Positions 18,389-27,057 of a stretch of 64,000 bases of DNA are shown piece after piece. A program made the translations under genes and the position numbers. The number at the start of each line of letters is the position of its first letter. The stretch's first letter is position 1. Origin of the DNA: PSRI01 sp041484195 (lineage in GTDB: Bacteria > Bacteroidota > Bacteroidia > Chitinophagales > Chitinophagaceae); assembly GCA_041484195.1 (NCBI GenBank), contig JBGPHC010000023.1, positions 1-64,000 of the forward strand, read 5' to 3'. The notes below the pieces were generated by a model. The model worked only from the letters and a program-made list of their open reading frames with translations. It was not told where the DNA came from and did not search any database.

Positions 18389-19648
18389 TTAATGATTCAA
18401 AAATAACTTCTCTCCGTTAATTATCCCAATCACTTTCCCTTTGAGTTCTTTTCCGATAAAAGGAGAATTCTTTGACTTTGAACGGATATGATGCTCCTCA
18501 AAACGGTAGATTGTATCGGGATTGAAAAAAGTCAGATCTGCCTTGGCCCCTTCCTCGACGCTCATGGGGGGGAAGCCGAATATTTTCCTGGTGTTAATGG
18601 CAACCAGTTTCACCCAGGTGGCTGAATCAATCCCCAGAGCACCAATGGCTCCAAATGCTGATTCCAAACCAATCATTCCAAATTTTGCATATTCAAATTC
18701 GCAGGTCTTGCTATCCCATTCATGAGGCTGATGATGGGAGGCAATGCAATCCACTAATCCATTCTTCACTGCCTCCAGCAACGCGTCTCTTTCGTGACGG
18801 TTTCGGATTGGAGGATTCACTTTCAAATCTGTATCATAATCCATCAGGTCTTCATCCGTGAAAAATAGGTGATAGGGTGTGACTGAACAACTGATTTGAG
18901 CTCCGCCACCGCGGCCTCTCCGGATATATTCAATAGACTTCTTAGAAGTGATTCCTGTAAAGTGAATTTGGGATTCGGCATAGCTTGCCAGTTTGATATC
19001 TCTGGCCACCATCAATTCTTCAGCTATGACCGGTTTGCCGGGAAGTCCCAGCCTGGTAGAGATTATGCCCTCATTGATCAAACCATGAGTTCCAATGGTT
19101 TTGTCGTCGGGTATTTGAATTACCGTTCCATTAAATGTCTTTACGTATTGCAGGGCTTTCAACAGTAAGCCGGCTGATTGGATGCTATTGAGTCCATCTC
19201 CAAATGCAATGGCGCCACTGGCCTGCATATCATACATTTCAGCCAGGTCTCTGCCTTCTGCATTTTTTGTTGCGGCGCCGATGGGGTGAATATCAACTGG
19301 GAGCGACCTGCTCTTTTCCCGGATGTATTCAACTTGCGATTTGTTATGCACAATCGGCATGGTGTTGGGAAGTACGAATACATTTGTGTATCCACCGGCA
19401 GCCGCGGCAAATGCCCCTGTTTCCAGCGTTTCCTTGAATTCAAAACCCGGGTCGCAGAAATGGGAGAATATGTCTATCCATCCCGGCGAAATATGGAGAT
19501 TTTCCGATTCAACGATCTGATCAGCACTTGTTTTGATTTGGTCCTGGATCAGGGTGATCCTACCGTTTTCTAGAAAAATATCTTTTTTGAGTCCGTTAAA
19601 TGAGGAATTAGAATCGACGATTCGGGCTTTGCGAATGAGAATCTTCAT
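18389..19648 (-). CDS. Dihydroorotase-like amidohydrolase, predicted inactive
   Basis: A 419-residue protein with full-length similarity to class I dihydroorotase. The metal motif DxHxHxR reads D59-I-F61-S-H63-F-C65, so the first histidine and the substrate-binding arginine are gone. The canonical catalytic-aspartate motif (ATDHAPH) reads ASHHQPH with His305 in place of Asp. The HCED-type histidine is also missing (VIQIPDD near 177-182). Such pseudo-dihydroorotases are known as structural partners of aspartate carbamoyltransferase in Pseudomonas, and similar degenerate paralogues occur in Bacteroidota beside a normal PyrC. A structural or regulatory role is inferred; it begins the DUF4199-glycosyltransferase run. 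Confidence 0.88.
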   Translation of the reverse strand: MKILIRKARIVDSNSSFNGLKKDIFLENGRITLIQDQIKTSADQIVESENLHISPGWIDIFSHFCDPGFEFKETLETGAFAAAAGGYTNVFVLPNTMPIVHNKSQVEYIREKSRSLPVDIHPIGAATKNAEGRDLAEMYDMQASGAIAFGDGLNSIQSAGLLLKALQYVKTFNGTVIQIPDDKTIGTHGLINEGIISTRLGLPGKPVIAEELMVARDIKLASYAESQIHFTGITSKKSIEYIRRGRGGGAQISCSVTPYHLFFTDEDLMDYDTDLKVNPPIRNRHERDALLEAVKNGLVDCIASHHQPHEWDSKTCEFEYAKFGMIGLESAFGAIGALGIDSATWVKLVAINTRKIFGFPPMSVEEGAKADLTFFNPDTIYRFEEHHIRSKSKNSPFIGKELKGKVIGIINGEKLFLNH

Positions 19649-19751
19649 CTTGGAAAAGTTGCACGAAGATAATTGATGTTTCCGGATTTTTTGAAATTGA
19701 AATTTTCAGTTAGTTTTGCCGGCCCATCCCTTTTAGAAATCAGCTATCCAT

Positions 19752-19825
19752 CGGGGCGTAGCGCAGCCCGGTAGCGCACTTGTATGGGGTGCAAGTGGTC
19801 GCTGGTTCGAATCCAGTCGCCCCGA
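19752..19825 (+). tRNA. tRNA-Pro (anticodon GGG)
   Basis: A 74-nt cloverleaf. The acceptor stem CGGGGCG (19752-19758) pairs with CGCCCCG (19818-19824), and the discriminator base is A. The D arm is GCGC/GCGC, the anticodon stem is CTTGT/GCAAG with loop ATGGGGT, and the T arm is GCTGG-TTCGAAT-CCAGT. The anticodon is 19786-19788. CCA is not encoded, since CTT follows. Confidence 0.97.
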
Positions 19826-19829
19826 CTTC

Positions 19830-19865
19830 GCCCGCCGAAACTTTAGTGAAGGCGGGCTTTTTTTA
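19830..19865 (+). terminator. Rho-independent terminator of tRNA-Pro
   Basis: A 7-bp GC stem, GCCCGCC (19830-19836) with GGCGGGC (19851-19857), is followed by a run of eight T. It begins 5 nt after the tRNA. Confidence 0.9.
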
Positions 19866-19886
19866 TTGCAGGTGGCCTGATATTCC

Positions 19887-19944
19887 GACGGGCTTCGGCC
19901 GCTTACGCCATAGCTTCAGTGTCAGCGCACGGGCGAAGCCCGAC
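19887..19944. repeat. Imperfect inverted repeat in tRNA-downstream spacer
   Basis: The arms 19887-19900 (GACGGGCTTCGGCC) and 19931-19944 (GGGCGAAGCCCGAC) pair at 12 of 14 positions across a 30-nt loop. No T-tract follows. It is the only structure in the 306-bp stretch between the tRNA and the T9SS gene; the short open frames there have no support. Confidence 0.6.
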
Positions 19945-20131
19945 AGGAGTTTGATATTTGCAAAGACAGAGCGACAATCATTGGGATATTTGGCGACGCC
20001 GGAGGTCTTTTTTTCAGATTGATCAAACAGAATTACGGAAGGAGGAAGATTGAGAAGAATGTCTTGCGCATAACTAAGTCCTCGAAAAGATATTTTCCGG
20101 TTCGAAAATTAGTTGCTTATAAGTCCAACAA

Positions 20132-23100
20132 TCAGTTCTTGATAATCTTTCTGGTTTCCACCACGCCGTTAGCAGCCACTTTCACAAAATAAATGCCGGG
20201 GCTCATCCCTGAAATGTTGATGGTTACACTTGTTCCGTTTTCAATCATGGGCAGGTTCATTTTTTGCCCGCTGCTGTTATAAATTCCAATTTGCAGCTTA
20301 CCATTATGAGCATAGCTTACCAAAATATGATCGGTTGCAGGATTGGGATACAGGCTAAAACTGCCTGATGATTTCATGGACACGACTCTCACCGCGGAAT
20401 ATGTTGTTTTACCATCGATATCGGTTTGCTGCAGTCGGTAATACGATACACCCTCATAAGGTGATTCATCTGTTGCCGAATAAAACCGGGCGCTGCTGGT
20501 GGAACCAGCACCTTTCACCACCTTCACATTTTCCCAGTCTATTGCATTAGTGGAGCGTTGGATTGTAAAATAATTATTATTGAATTCAGAAGCGGTTTCC
20601 CAGTCAAGCCTTACGATTTCGTTTTCATTGATTGCCGTGAAAGAAATCAGGGTTATTGGAAGCAGTTCCGTGACAATGGATCCTACATAGAATGAGTTCG
20701 TCAAGTTGGCAACAGAAATTCCGGTTCTGTTGATCTGGGGATTGGAAGTTGTACCTCCATTGGTCCCAGCAGTTCCTGTAACGCTATTTACGAGTGTGAG
20801 GCGAAGATCAGCCACATTACCAATAGTGCCGAATCCGGTACCCTCTGCACGGAGATTATAATTTCCACCTGCAAGGCCATTGGCGGTGGCAAGGTTCCAG
20901 AACAAATCTTTCCTGGAAAGCACCGTAAAGGCCCCATCGGGAAAAGAAACACTCGAAGTGGTTGTAGCATTGTTATAAGCCAGTGTAATACTTCCCCCGG
21001 TGGTAGGTCCGGTAATGGGTGCCGAAACATAGAAAGGCCTGTAATTGGTCGCGGTGCCGACAGGGAAGAGACCATTCACTGAACCGTCTGCAATCGTAGT
21101 CGTATTGAACCATCTCTTGAAAGTTCCCGTGCCAATAATGGTGCCGGTGGTGTAAGCCAGGGTACCTTTATTGGCTACCGAAGTACCCAGATTAAGGTTA
21201 TTCCCATTCAGGTCTAAATTGCCCTGGGTCATGGTAAATGTTGAAGCAATGGTAACATCATTCAGCAATTGGGTGCCAGGGGCGGAATTATTCAGTACCA
21301 TGTTCGAAAAATTTTCTCCTCCAGGTACAGTAATTGTCTGAAGCGCCGTTCCGGCAAAATTCACGGTGCTGGTGGATTCGGTAAAACCTGCCGTACCATA
21401 ATCAGACCAGTTGCCTGAGAGATTGATGGTATTGGAGCCGGGAGCGAGCACGCCGCCTGTAACAGTAAGATCATTTGCAACCGTGAGGTTGCTGCTGAGT
21501 GTGCTGGTATTAGCAGTAACCAGCACATTGTAAAAATTCATCCCCGAGCTGAGTATTGCCAGGTTGTTTCCTCCGAATGCTACACTGGAAGTGGAAGCAT
21601 TTACGGTGCCACTGTTATAAGTCCAATCCCTGCTTTCGCTTATCGTCCCAGAAAGAGTCAGTGTGCCGGAAGCTTTCTGGATCTTTAAAAAGGGCATTCT
21701 GCCGCGTCCCACAGTCGCACTGCTGCTGAATGACTGGGCTCCGGATCCATTGATCAGGATGGTTGCTGTGCCTCCGCCACCAGCGCCGGTGTTGCTGATT
21801 GAGATATCGCCCTGCGCCTCGATGGCAGTGGCACCACTGACAGGTGTGGATATGGTGACATTGGAGCCTCCGATTACAGATAGTGTACCCGTGACTGTTA
21901 GAATTGTTCCCGTGCTGATTGTGAATGTATAACTTGCGCTCCCTTCCAAAGTAATGTTATTGAGCGCATGGCTTCCGCTAATGGTTAGGGAATTGTTGAA
22001 TACTACGGTAGCATTGTTAGTGACATGATCCATGGTACCGGCAACATAAGTCCAGTTGCCCCGGATCGTAATCAGCGCCGGGAAACTGAGTATGCCGGAT
22101 GGCTTGTTGACGGTTATGGCCGGCAATCTGCTTTGATTGATCAGGAGCGTACTCGTGATAGCCTGGTTAGTATTTCCCTTAAAGCTGATTACTGTTGTTC
22201 CTCCGCCACCCACGGCTGTGTTGGTTAAATTGAGGGCTCCAAGCAGGTCGATATTCCCATTGTTGAGGGTTATATTATTGGGTCCGCTGATCTCCATCGA
22301 ACCCGTGATGGTAAGTGTGGTGCCGGCCGCAGTGGCGATCGTATAATTCCCAGCACCATTGAAATTAATATTGTTTAGTGTATGGCTTCCTGTTATTGTC
22401 AGGGAGTTGGCAAATACGATGGTGGAATTATTTGTGGTTGGATCAAGTATGCCGGAACTGTAGGTCCAGTTTCCGCTTACTGTTAAGAGGCTGGGGAAAA
22501 CCAGTGTGCCGGAAGATTTGTTGATGGTTACCGCGGGCAGCCTTCCCTGATTGATGATTCCGCTGCCACTGATGGTTTGATTTCCGCTGCCATTGATCAG
22601 CAGGGTTCCGTTTCCGCCACCATTGGTACCCGTGTTTGTAATATTAATATTTCCCTGGGCGGCGATGGTGCCGGTGTTGATACTTAGATTGTTGGCTCCA
22701 CTGCCTAAATTAAGATCGTTATTGGCTGTAATGGTGCTGCCGCTGGCAACGGTGACAGTGACATTTGCTGTCGACTCCACTGTCAGATTGTAAACTGTAA
22801 AACTTCCCGATATGGTCAGACTTCTCACAATCGTGAAAGTGGAAGTCGTGGGATCGATTGTTCCCGCCGTATAACTAACATTCGACGCGAAAGAAATAAT
22901 TCCACTCAAAGACAAAATGCCGGATGACTTATTGATATTGACGAGTGGCAGCCGGCTCTGGTTTGTGGAGACACCAGTCCCGTCAATCAATTGGCTGGAA
23001 TTGCCAATTACATTGATCGTAGCCGAACCCCCTCCGCCCGTGGCGGTATTTGTGAGGTACATGTTGCCGTTCAAATTAATGTCCCCGGTATTGATGGTGA

Positions 23101-24193
23101 TGTTTCCGGCACCTGCCAGGGAGAGATCTCCATTGGCAGTCAGGATGGTTCCGGCAGCCAAATTCGTGATCACACCTGAAGCGTTTACCCAGTAACAGAT
23201 ATTGTTGAAAGTGGTACTCCCCGTAATGGAATAAGTTCCCACGCTGCCCCTTGTAAAGCAAAAAGTGGAAGAGCCTGCGTTTATGGTTCCGCCTGTATAA
23301 GTGAAATTGTTCGCTACGCCCGGGAAATTGAAAAGATTCAAAACGCCGGAGGTCTTATTGATATTCAGTTTTGGGAGTGCTCCCTGACCAGCCGCGGGGC
23401 TTCCCGTAAAATTCTGTGTACCGGTGCCAATGATATTGATCGTGGCACTGCCTCCGCAGCCGGTAGCAGTATTAGTAATAGTGATGTCTCCATTCACATC
23501 GACCGCTCCCGTATTAATATTTATGAACAAGGCTCCACTAATGGCAAGGTTGCCGAGTACAGTAATATTTCCAGCCGAAGTTATCGTGTAAGTCTTGCCC
23601 AATCCCACTAATTCCAGATTGTTGAATGACGGGCTTGTGCCGGAAATGGTCTGTGCCCCCACTGCGGTGCAATTATATTTTACAGAGCCATTGTTATGAT
23701 TAAAGCTGCCTGAACTAAATGCGGTGTTATGTCTAAATTCAGTAGTGGTGGAAGTGGAAGTAAAATTTGTTCCGGATAAGGTGAATGCTCCACCGAAGAT
23801 GATATCTGCTGCGCCACCTGAAAATGTTCCACCTGAAAAAGTTGATGCGCCGCTGGCGATGATAGTATTGGCTCCTTGTGAGATAGTGCCGGTATAAGTC
23901 GCGTTTACATTGATGCTGGTTACCGTCACAGGAGTATTGATGATACAATCTCCAAGCCCACCGTTATCGAAGAACACTGCGTCTCCCGCGACCGGAACAC
24001 TCGCGCCTCCCAAACCACCAGAAGCCGTTGCCCAATTGGCCGTACTATTCCAATTTGCCGCGACACCTGAAATCCAGAATCTGTTGGCTGCATTACAATA
24101 ACTTGAAAGGATCAGCAAGAATCCAATATAAACCAGTTTCCCATCCGGGCCCATCCGGCTTTTGATCGCCGTTTTAACAGAATCTCTAATCAT
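20132..24193 (-). CDS. Giant secreted repeat protein with T9SS C-terminal sorting domain
   Basis: A 1353-residue exported protein. A signal-like hydrophobic segment lies at residues 19-36; the true start may be the Met at residue 14. Residues about 40-1000 hold at least seven diverged blocks of about 105-125 residues, each with a GGGG-AT-I-I-G strand, an RLP-(L/A)-IN(K/I) strand and a N-TY-GT(I/M)D turn, very rich in Gly, Ser, Thr and Asn, typical of a beta-solenoid surface adhesin. The last ~80 residues form a Por secretion tail (SLYPNPATDHILV ... GIYFVKV ... KIIKN). An immunoglobulin-like segment (LDWETASEFNNNYFTIQRS) precedes it. It should be exported by the type IX system and fixed at or released from the cell surface. 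Confidence 0.9.
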   Translation of the reverse strand: MIRDSVKTAIKSRMGPDGKLVYIGFLLILSSYCNAANRFWISGVAANWNSTANWATASGGLGGASVPVAGDAVFFDNGGLGDCIINTPVTVTSINVNATYTGTISQGANTIIASGASTFSGGTFSGGAADIIFGGAFTLSGTNFTSTSTTTEFRHNTAFSSGSFNHNNGSVKYNCTAVGAQTISGTSPSFNNLELVGLGKTYTITSAGNITVLGNLAISGALFININTGAVDVNGDITITNTATGCGGSATINIIGTGTQNFTGSPAAGQGALPKLNINKTSGVLNLFNFPGVANNFTYTGGTINAGSSTFCFTRGSVGTYSITGSTTFNNICYWVNASGVITNLAAGTILTANGDLSLAGAGNITINTGDINLNGNMYLTNTATGGGGSATINVIGNSSQLIDGTGVSTNQSRLPLVNINKSSGILSLSGIISFASNVSYTAGTIDPTTSTFTIVRSLTISGSFTVYNLTVESTANVTVTVASGSTITANNDLNLGSGANNLSINTGTIAAQGNINITNTGTNGGGNGTLLINGSGNQTISGSGIINQGRLPAVTINKSSGTLVFPSLLTVSGNWTYSSGILDPTTNNSTIVFANSLTITGSHTLNNINFNGAGNYTIATAAGTTLTITGSMEISGPNNITLNNGNIDLLGALNLTNTAVGGGGTTVISFKGNTNQAITSTLLINQSRLPAITVNKPSGILSFPALITIRGNWTYVAGTMDHVTNNATVVFNNSLTISGSHALNNITLEGSASYTFTISTGTILTVTGTLSVIGGSNVTISTPVSGATAIEAQGDISISNTGAGGGGTATILINGSGAQSFSSSATVGRGRMPFLKIQKASGTLTLSGTISESRDWTYNSGTVNASTSSVAFGGNNLAILSSGMNFYNVLVTANTSTLSSNLTVANDLTVTGGVLAPGSNTINLSGNWSDYGTAGFTESTSTVNFAGTALQTITVPGGENFSNMVLNNSAPGTQLLNDVTIASTFTMTQGNLDLNGNNLNLGTSVANKGTLAYTTGTIIGTGTFKRWFNTTTIADGSVNGLFPVGTATNYRPFYVSAPITGPTTGGSITLAYNNATTTSSVSFPDGAFTVLSRKDLFWNLATANGLAGGNYNLRAEGTGFGTIGNVADLRLTLVNSVTGTAGTNGGTTSNPQINRTGISVANLTNSFYVGSIVTELLPITLISFTAINENEIVRLDWETASEFNNNYFTIQRSTNAIDWENVKVVKGAGSTSSARFYSATDESPYEGVSYYRLQQTDIDGKTTYSAVRVVSMKSSGSFSLYPNPATDHILVSYAHNGKLQIGIYNSSGQKMNLPMIENGTSVTINISGMSPGIYFVKVAANGVVETRKIIKN

Positions 24194-24956
24194 ATAGACG
24201 GATTTATGGCAAGAGGGAAGCTAATTCTGCACCAATGCCATAAGTTATTAATAATGAATAGCTTATATTTCAGTACTGACCCCAAAAAATTTGTTTTATG
24301 GACGAGTTTCCGAAAATGGGAAAGCAATTAGGGTATTTTGGCAAATGAATAATGGGAAACACTAGTACAACATCTACAAGTAAAAGGCGACTTTATTCGC
24401 TAATCCGGAATAACAACTACGACTTTTATGGGCAAAACACTTAATTTGAACTAAGTGTAAAGCATTAGTCTAAACGGAGAGTAAGATTAGATATTACTCA
24501 TTTCTACGACTATTTGTTGTTAATGGGGGCTTTCTGAATGCAGATCATTGATGGACCCTCAGGGATGAATTTGGAGATGGTCCGGGAGGGGGTACCGGAT
24601 GGCAACCTACTTATCGGAGGGGAAATTAAACCCGCCGGGTGGCTAAAAAAATGACTATTTGAAAGATCCTTTGTGAGCCGAAAGCATCACGAATGGATGT
24701 GGATAGAAGGAGCTTCGCTAATTTAAGATAGGTTCTGGATGCATGAGATTATTCAAGAAATCTGGTGAAATATTTTCGTGCAGGATTCGCGATGCGGACG
24801 ATATGAATCTGTGTCTTGATTCCTCTGAAAGCTCAGGTAGCAAGGGAATTCCTTGTTTTCAACTGATAGAATCAGAGCAAATCGCTTTATCGAATTTAAT
24901 AAAAGCTTACCCAACTTTGGCGTCATTCTTGCGTACATAGATCAAAATTCCGGACG
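24194..24956. other. Non-coding interval
   Basis: This 763-bp gap lies between the divergent T9SS protein and beta-barrel genes and must hold both promoters. A 65-codon frame at 24743-24940 has no ribosome binding site or recognisable product. I see no clear repeat or RNA fold. Confidence 0.5.
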
Positions 24957-25823
24957 GTGAAAAAAAATCTTCTGATTTTATTATTGTTTGTTGCAACAGT
25001 TTCTCATGCCCAGCGTCTCAGTGTAGAGGCATTTGCGGGATTAGCGAATTACCAGGGCGATTTACAGGAAAATAGATACACACTTGCTCAATCGAGAGCA
25101 GCCATTTCACTGGGTTTGGGTTATGCCCTCACAGACAAATTTTCGATAAGAGGACTTGCCACACTGGGTAGCATTCAGGCTGATGACAAATACAATACGA
25201 AGTCGCTGCTGCAAGGCAGGAATCTGAATTTCAAGTCTAAGATTTACGACGCGAGCCTGGTTGCAGTGTATGACTTTTTCAGTCTCGATACCAAAAGATT
25301 CACACCCTATGTATTTGCAGGGATTTCAGCTTTTCATTTCAACCCATATACTAATGATTCATCGGGGAAAAAAGTATTTCTCCGCACACTCAGTACAGAA
25401 GGAGAGGGGCTGCCACAATATCCCGACAGGAAATTATATAAACTGAATCAGATTTCCATACCTCTCGGAGGTGGGATCAAATTTGTGGTGAATGATAATG
25501 TGACCGTTGGCTGGGAATTTCAATTCCATAAGACCTTTACAGACTATCTTGACGATGTGAGCAGAACTTATGTCGACTACAATACGCTGTTAGCCGCAAG
25601 GGGGCAGACGGCTGTGGATTTGGCTTATCGAGGAGACGAACTAAAGAATGGTAATCCTTCGTATCCTTCAGACGGGACCATTCGAGGAAGTTCAAAATAC
25701 AAAGACTGGTATTATTTTTCAGGGATAACGGCGAGCTTCAGAATTATTACAAAGAAGGATGGCCAGGTGCGTGCAAGGAGAGGAGGGGGCAGTGGAATTG
25801 CATGCCCACCCAGGGTATATTGA
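24957..25823 (+). CDS. Outer-membrane beta-barrel protein (DUF6089-like)
   Basis: A 288-residue protein starting at GTG, followed by a signal peptide (KKNLLILLLFVATVSHA) cut before QRLSVEAFAG. The mature part alternates hydrophobic and polar residues in strands (LGLGYALTDKFSIRG; ASLVAVYDFFSL; GGGIKFVVNDNVTVGWEFQF), as in small outer-membrane barrels of the porin/DUF6089 group of Bacteroidota. A C-terminal patch of arginines and glycines (RARRGGGSG) is unusual for a barrel end. No partner gene is adjacent; the IS remnant starts 63 bp downstream. Confidence 0.8.
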   Translation: MKKNLLILLLFVATVSHAQRLSVEAFAGLANYQGDLQENRYTLAQSRAAISLGLGYALTDKFSIRGLATLGSIQADDKYNTKSLLQGRNLNFKSKIYDASLVAVYDFFSLDTKRFTPYVFAGISAFHFNPYTNDSSGKKVFLRTLSTEGEGLPQYPDRKLYKLNQISIPLGGGIKFVVNDNVTVGWEFQFHKTFTDYLDDVSRTYVDYNTLLAARGQTAVDLAYRGDELKNGNPSYPSDGTIRGSSKYKDWYYFSGITASFRIITKKDGQVRARRGGGSGIACPPRVY

Positions 25824-25968
25824 TATTATTAAAATTAGAGATTATACCCGGGATGGTTGCTAAGTTCCGGGTTTTGTCTTTAATAATGATTACCCATTTA
25901 GACCTCAAAGCAAAAAGGAGGGGTTGGCAAATGTTAAACTATTTTAATTTGGGGCTAAATAGAAGGGT

Positions 25969-26981
25969 ATGTTCCAGGGAATATCAGTGCAGCAGTTTAA
26001 CAGGTACTTCAAAAAGGAGGACGATTGCAAACAATATCTCTTCGATCTGAAGTGGAAAAAAGGCTACCGGTGTAGAAGGTGTGGTTGTACCAAATATTAT
26101 AAGGGCCGCACCCGGTTCCACCTGCGATGCAGCAGTTGCAGTTATGATGAGTCGGTCACGGCCCAAACGATCTTCCACAAGCTGAAGATCCCGCTGTTAA
26201 AGTATTTATGTAAGAAAAACATAGTGCAGGTTTCATACGGTAATCGGTAAGATTCCGTCCTAATTTTGAGGAGCGATAACAAGTTGTTTCGCAAATTTTA
26301 AAATTAAAAACACTGCACTATGTCAAACGCAAATTTGGTAAAAGGAATTGACTTTTCCGGTGAAAAATTTTATATCGGATTGGATGTACACAAAAAATCA
26401 TGGACAGTGACCATCAGAAAGCCTTTGGCATGGCCTTCCGGCTGTCGGTGCGCAAAAAGGGAATGTCCACCACGGAGCTGGCCCGGGAGTTTTCCATCAA
26501 TCAAAAATCATCCTGGCTCTTCAAGCGCAAGACCCAGGAAGCGATGAAAACTGACGGCAGCTATCTTGCGGATCGAGATTCGGGGCTGGAGGATTTATTG
26601 ATTGGAGGCCGGAGTAAGGGCGGGGGTGGCAGGAAAGCCCGAAAGTGCCGTCTTAAACCCGTTATTGACTGGGAAATAGAACTGGAAAACGCGGGAATTT
26701 TCAGAAGCAAAGGGAATAGGCTGCAGCAGGAAGCATTTGAAATCAGCATAAGTCCACCCAGACGAGGAAGAAGATTTCCGGACATGTATGTGGTAGTGAT
26801 GAATTTGAAAGGATGGCTGCGAGGCATTCATCATCACTGTTCCGAAAGGTTTGTGACTGGATATCTGGATGAATTCTTTTTTCGGTTTAACGGAAGAAAT
26901 TCTTTAAGAAGCATCTGGCACCAGCTCATAGAACAGTATATGGCGAACCCACCCTACCGCTATAGGGCCCATGCGGCCTAA
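25969..26981 (+). pseudogene. IS1595-family transposase, disrupted
   Basis: The 5' part (25969-26201) encodes the N-terminal zinc-ribbon, with CRRCGC and CSSC pairs, and the helix up to HKLKIPLLK. The reading then resumes in another frame at 26420 with KAFGMAFRLSVRKKGMSTTE, which is the direct continuation in family members, and runs to the stop at 26979-26981. The catalytic region is poorly preserved (DRDSGLEDLLIGGRSKG), and the distance to the C-terminal LKGWLRGIHHH motif is too short. Together with the insertion this shows a dead gene. Confidence 0.85.
26202..26419 (+). mobile_element. IS110-type fragment inserted in the IS1595 transposase
   Basis: These 218 bp interrupt the IS1595 gene exactly between codons for PLLK and AFGM. 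They hold a non-coding leader and the first ~33 codons of an IS110-like transposase starting at 26320 (YIGLDVHKKSW, with the first catalytic Asp of the DEDD site). The fragment ends abruptly where the IS1595 frame resumes; the rest of the IS110 element is missing. A perfect 11-bp inverted repeat spans 26219-26229 and 26313-26323, the right arm covering the ATG. Confidence 0.8.
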
Positions 26982-27029
26982 ATGGGTAATCATGATTTAT
27001 TAATCCTCCGATTAAAGAAAATCCTGCTT

Positions 27030-27037
27030 TACTTTTG
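27030..27037 (+). promoter_or_regulatory. Candidate -7 box of the UbiD-family gene
   Basis: TACTTTTG fits TAnnTTTG and lies 20 bp before the start codon. No good -33 TTTG is present. Confidence 0.4.
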
Positions 27038-27057
27038 ACGGATAATTTGACCCATTC

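Larger units (their letters stand above)
25886..26993 (+). mobile_element. Dead IS1595-type insertion sequence
   Basis: Terminal inverted repeats are visible: 25886-25904 (ATGATTACCCATTTAGACC) and the reverse complement at 26975-26993, differing at one base. Between them lies a broken IS1595-family transposase. Without the 218-bp insertion the element would be about 890 bp, short for the family, so an internal deletion is also likely. The transposase stop codon falls inside the right repeat. I could not find a matching 8-bp target duplication, which suggests age. Confidence 0.82.

Noticed and set aside
19752..20131. tRNA-Pro as an integration site of an island
   Set aside because: No repeat of the tRNA 3' end was seen downstream and no integrase gene is present.
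24743..24940. 65-codon plus-strand frame before the beta-barrel gene
   Set aside because: No ribosome site, no family resemblance and a mixed composition; most likely part of the leader region.
25878..27001. 8-bp target duplication of the IS1595-type element
   Set aside because: CTTTAATA on the left and GATTTATT on the right do not match, and shifting the ends by a few bases did not help.
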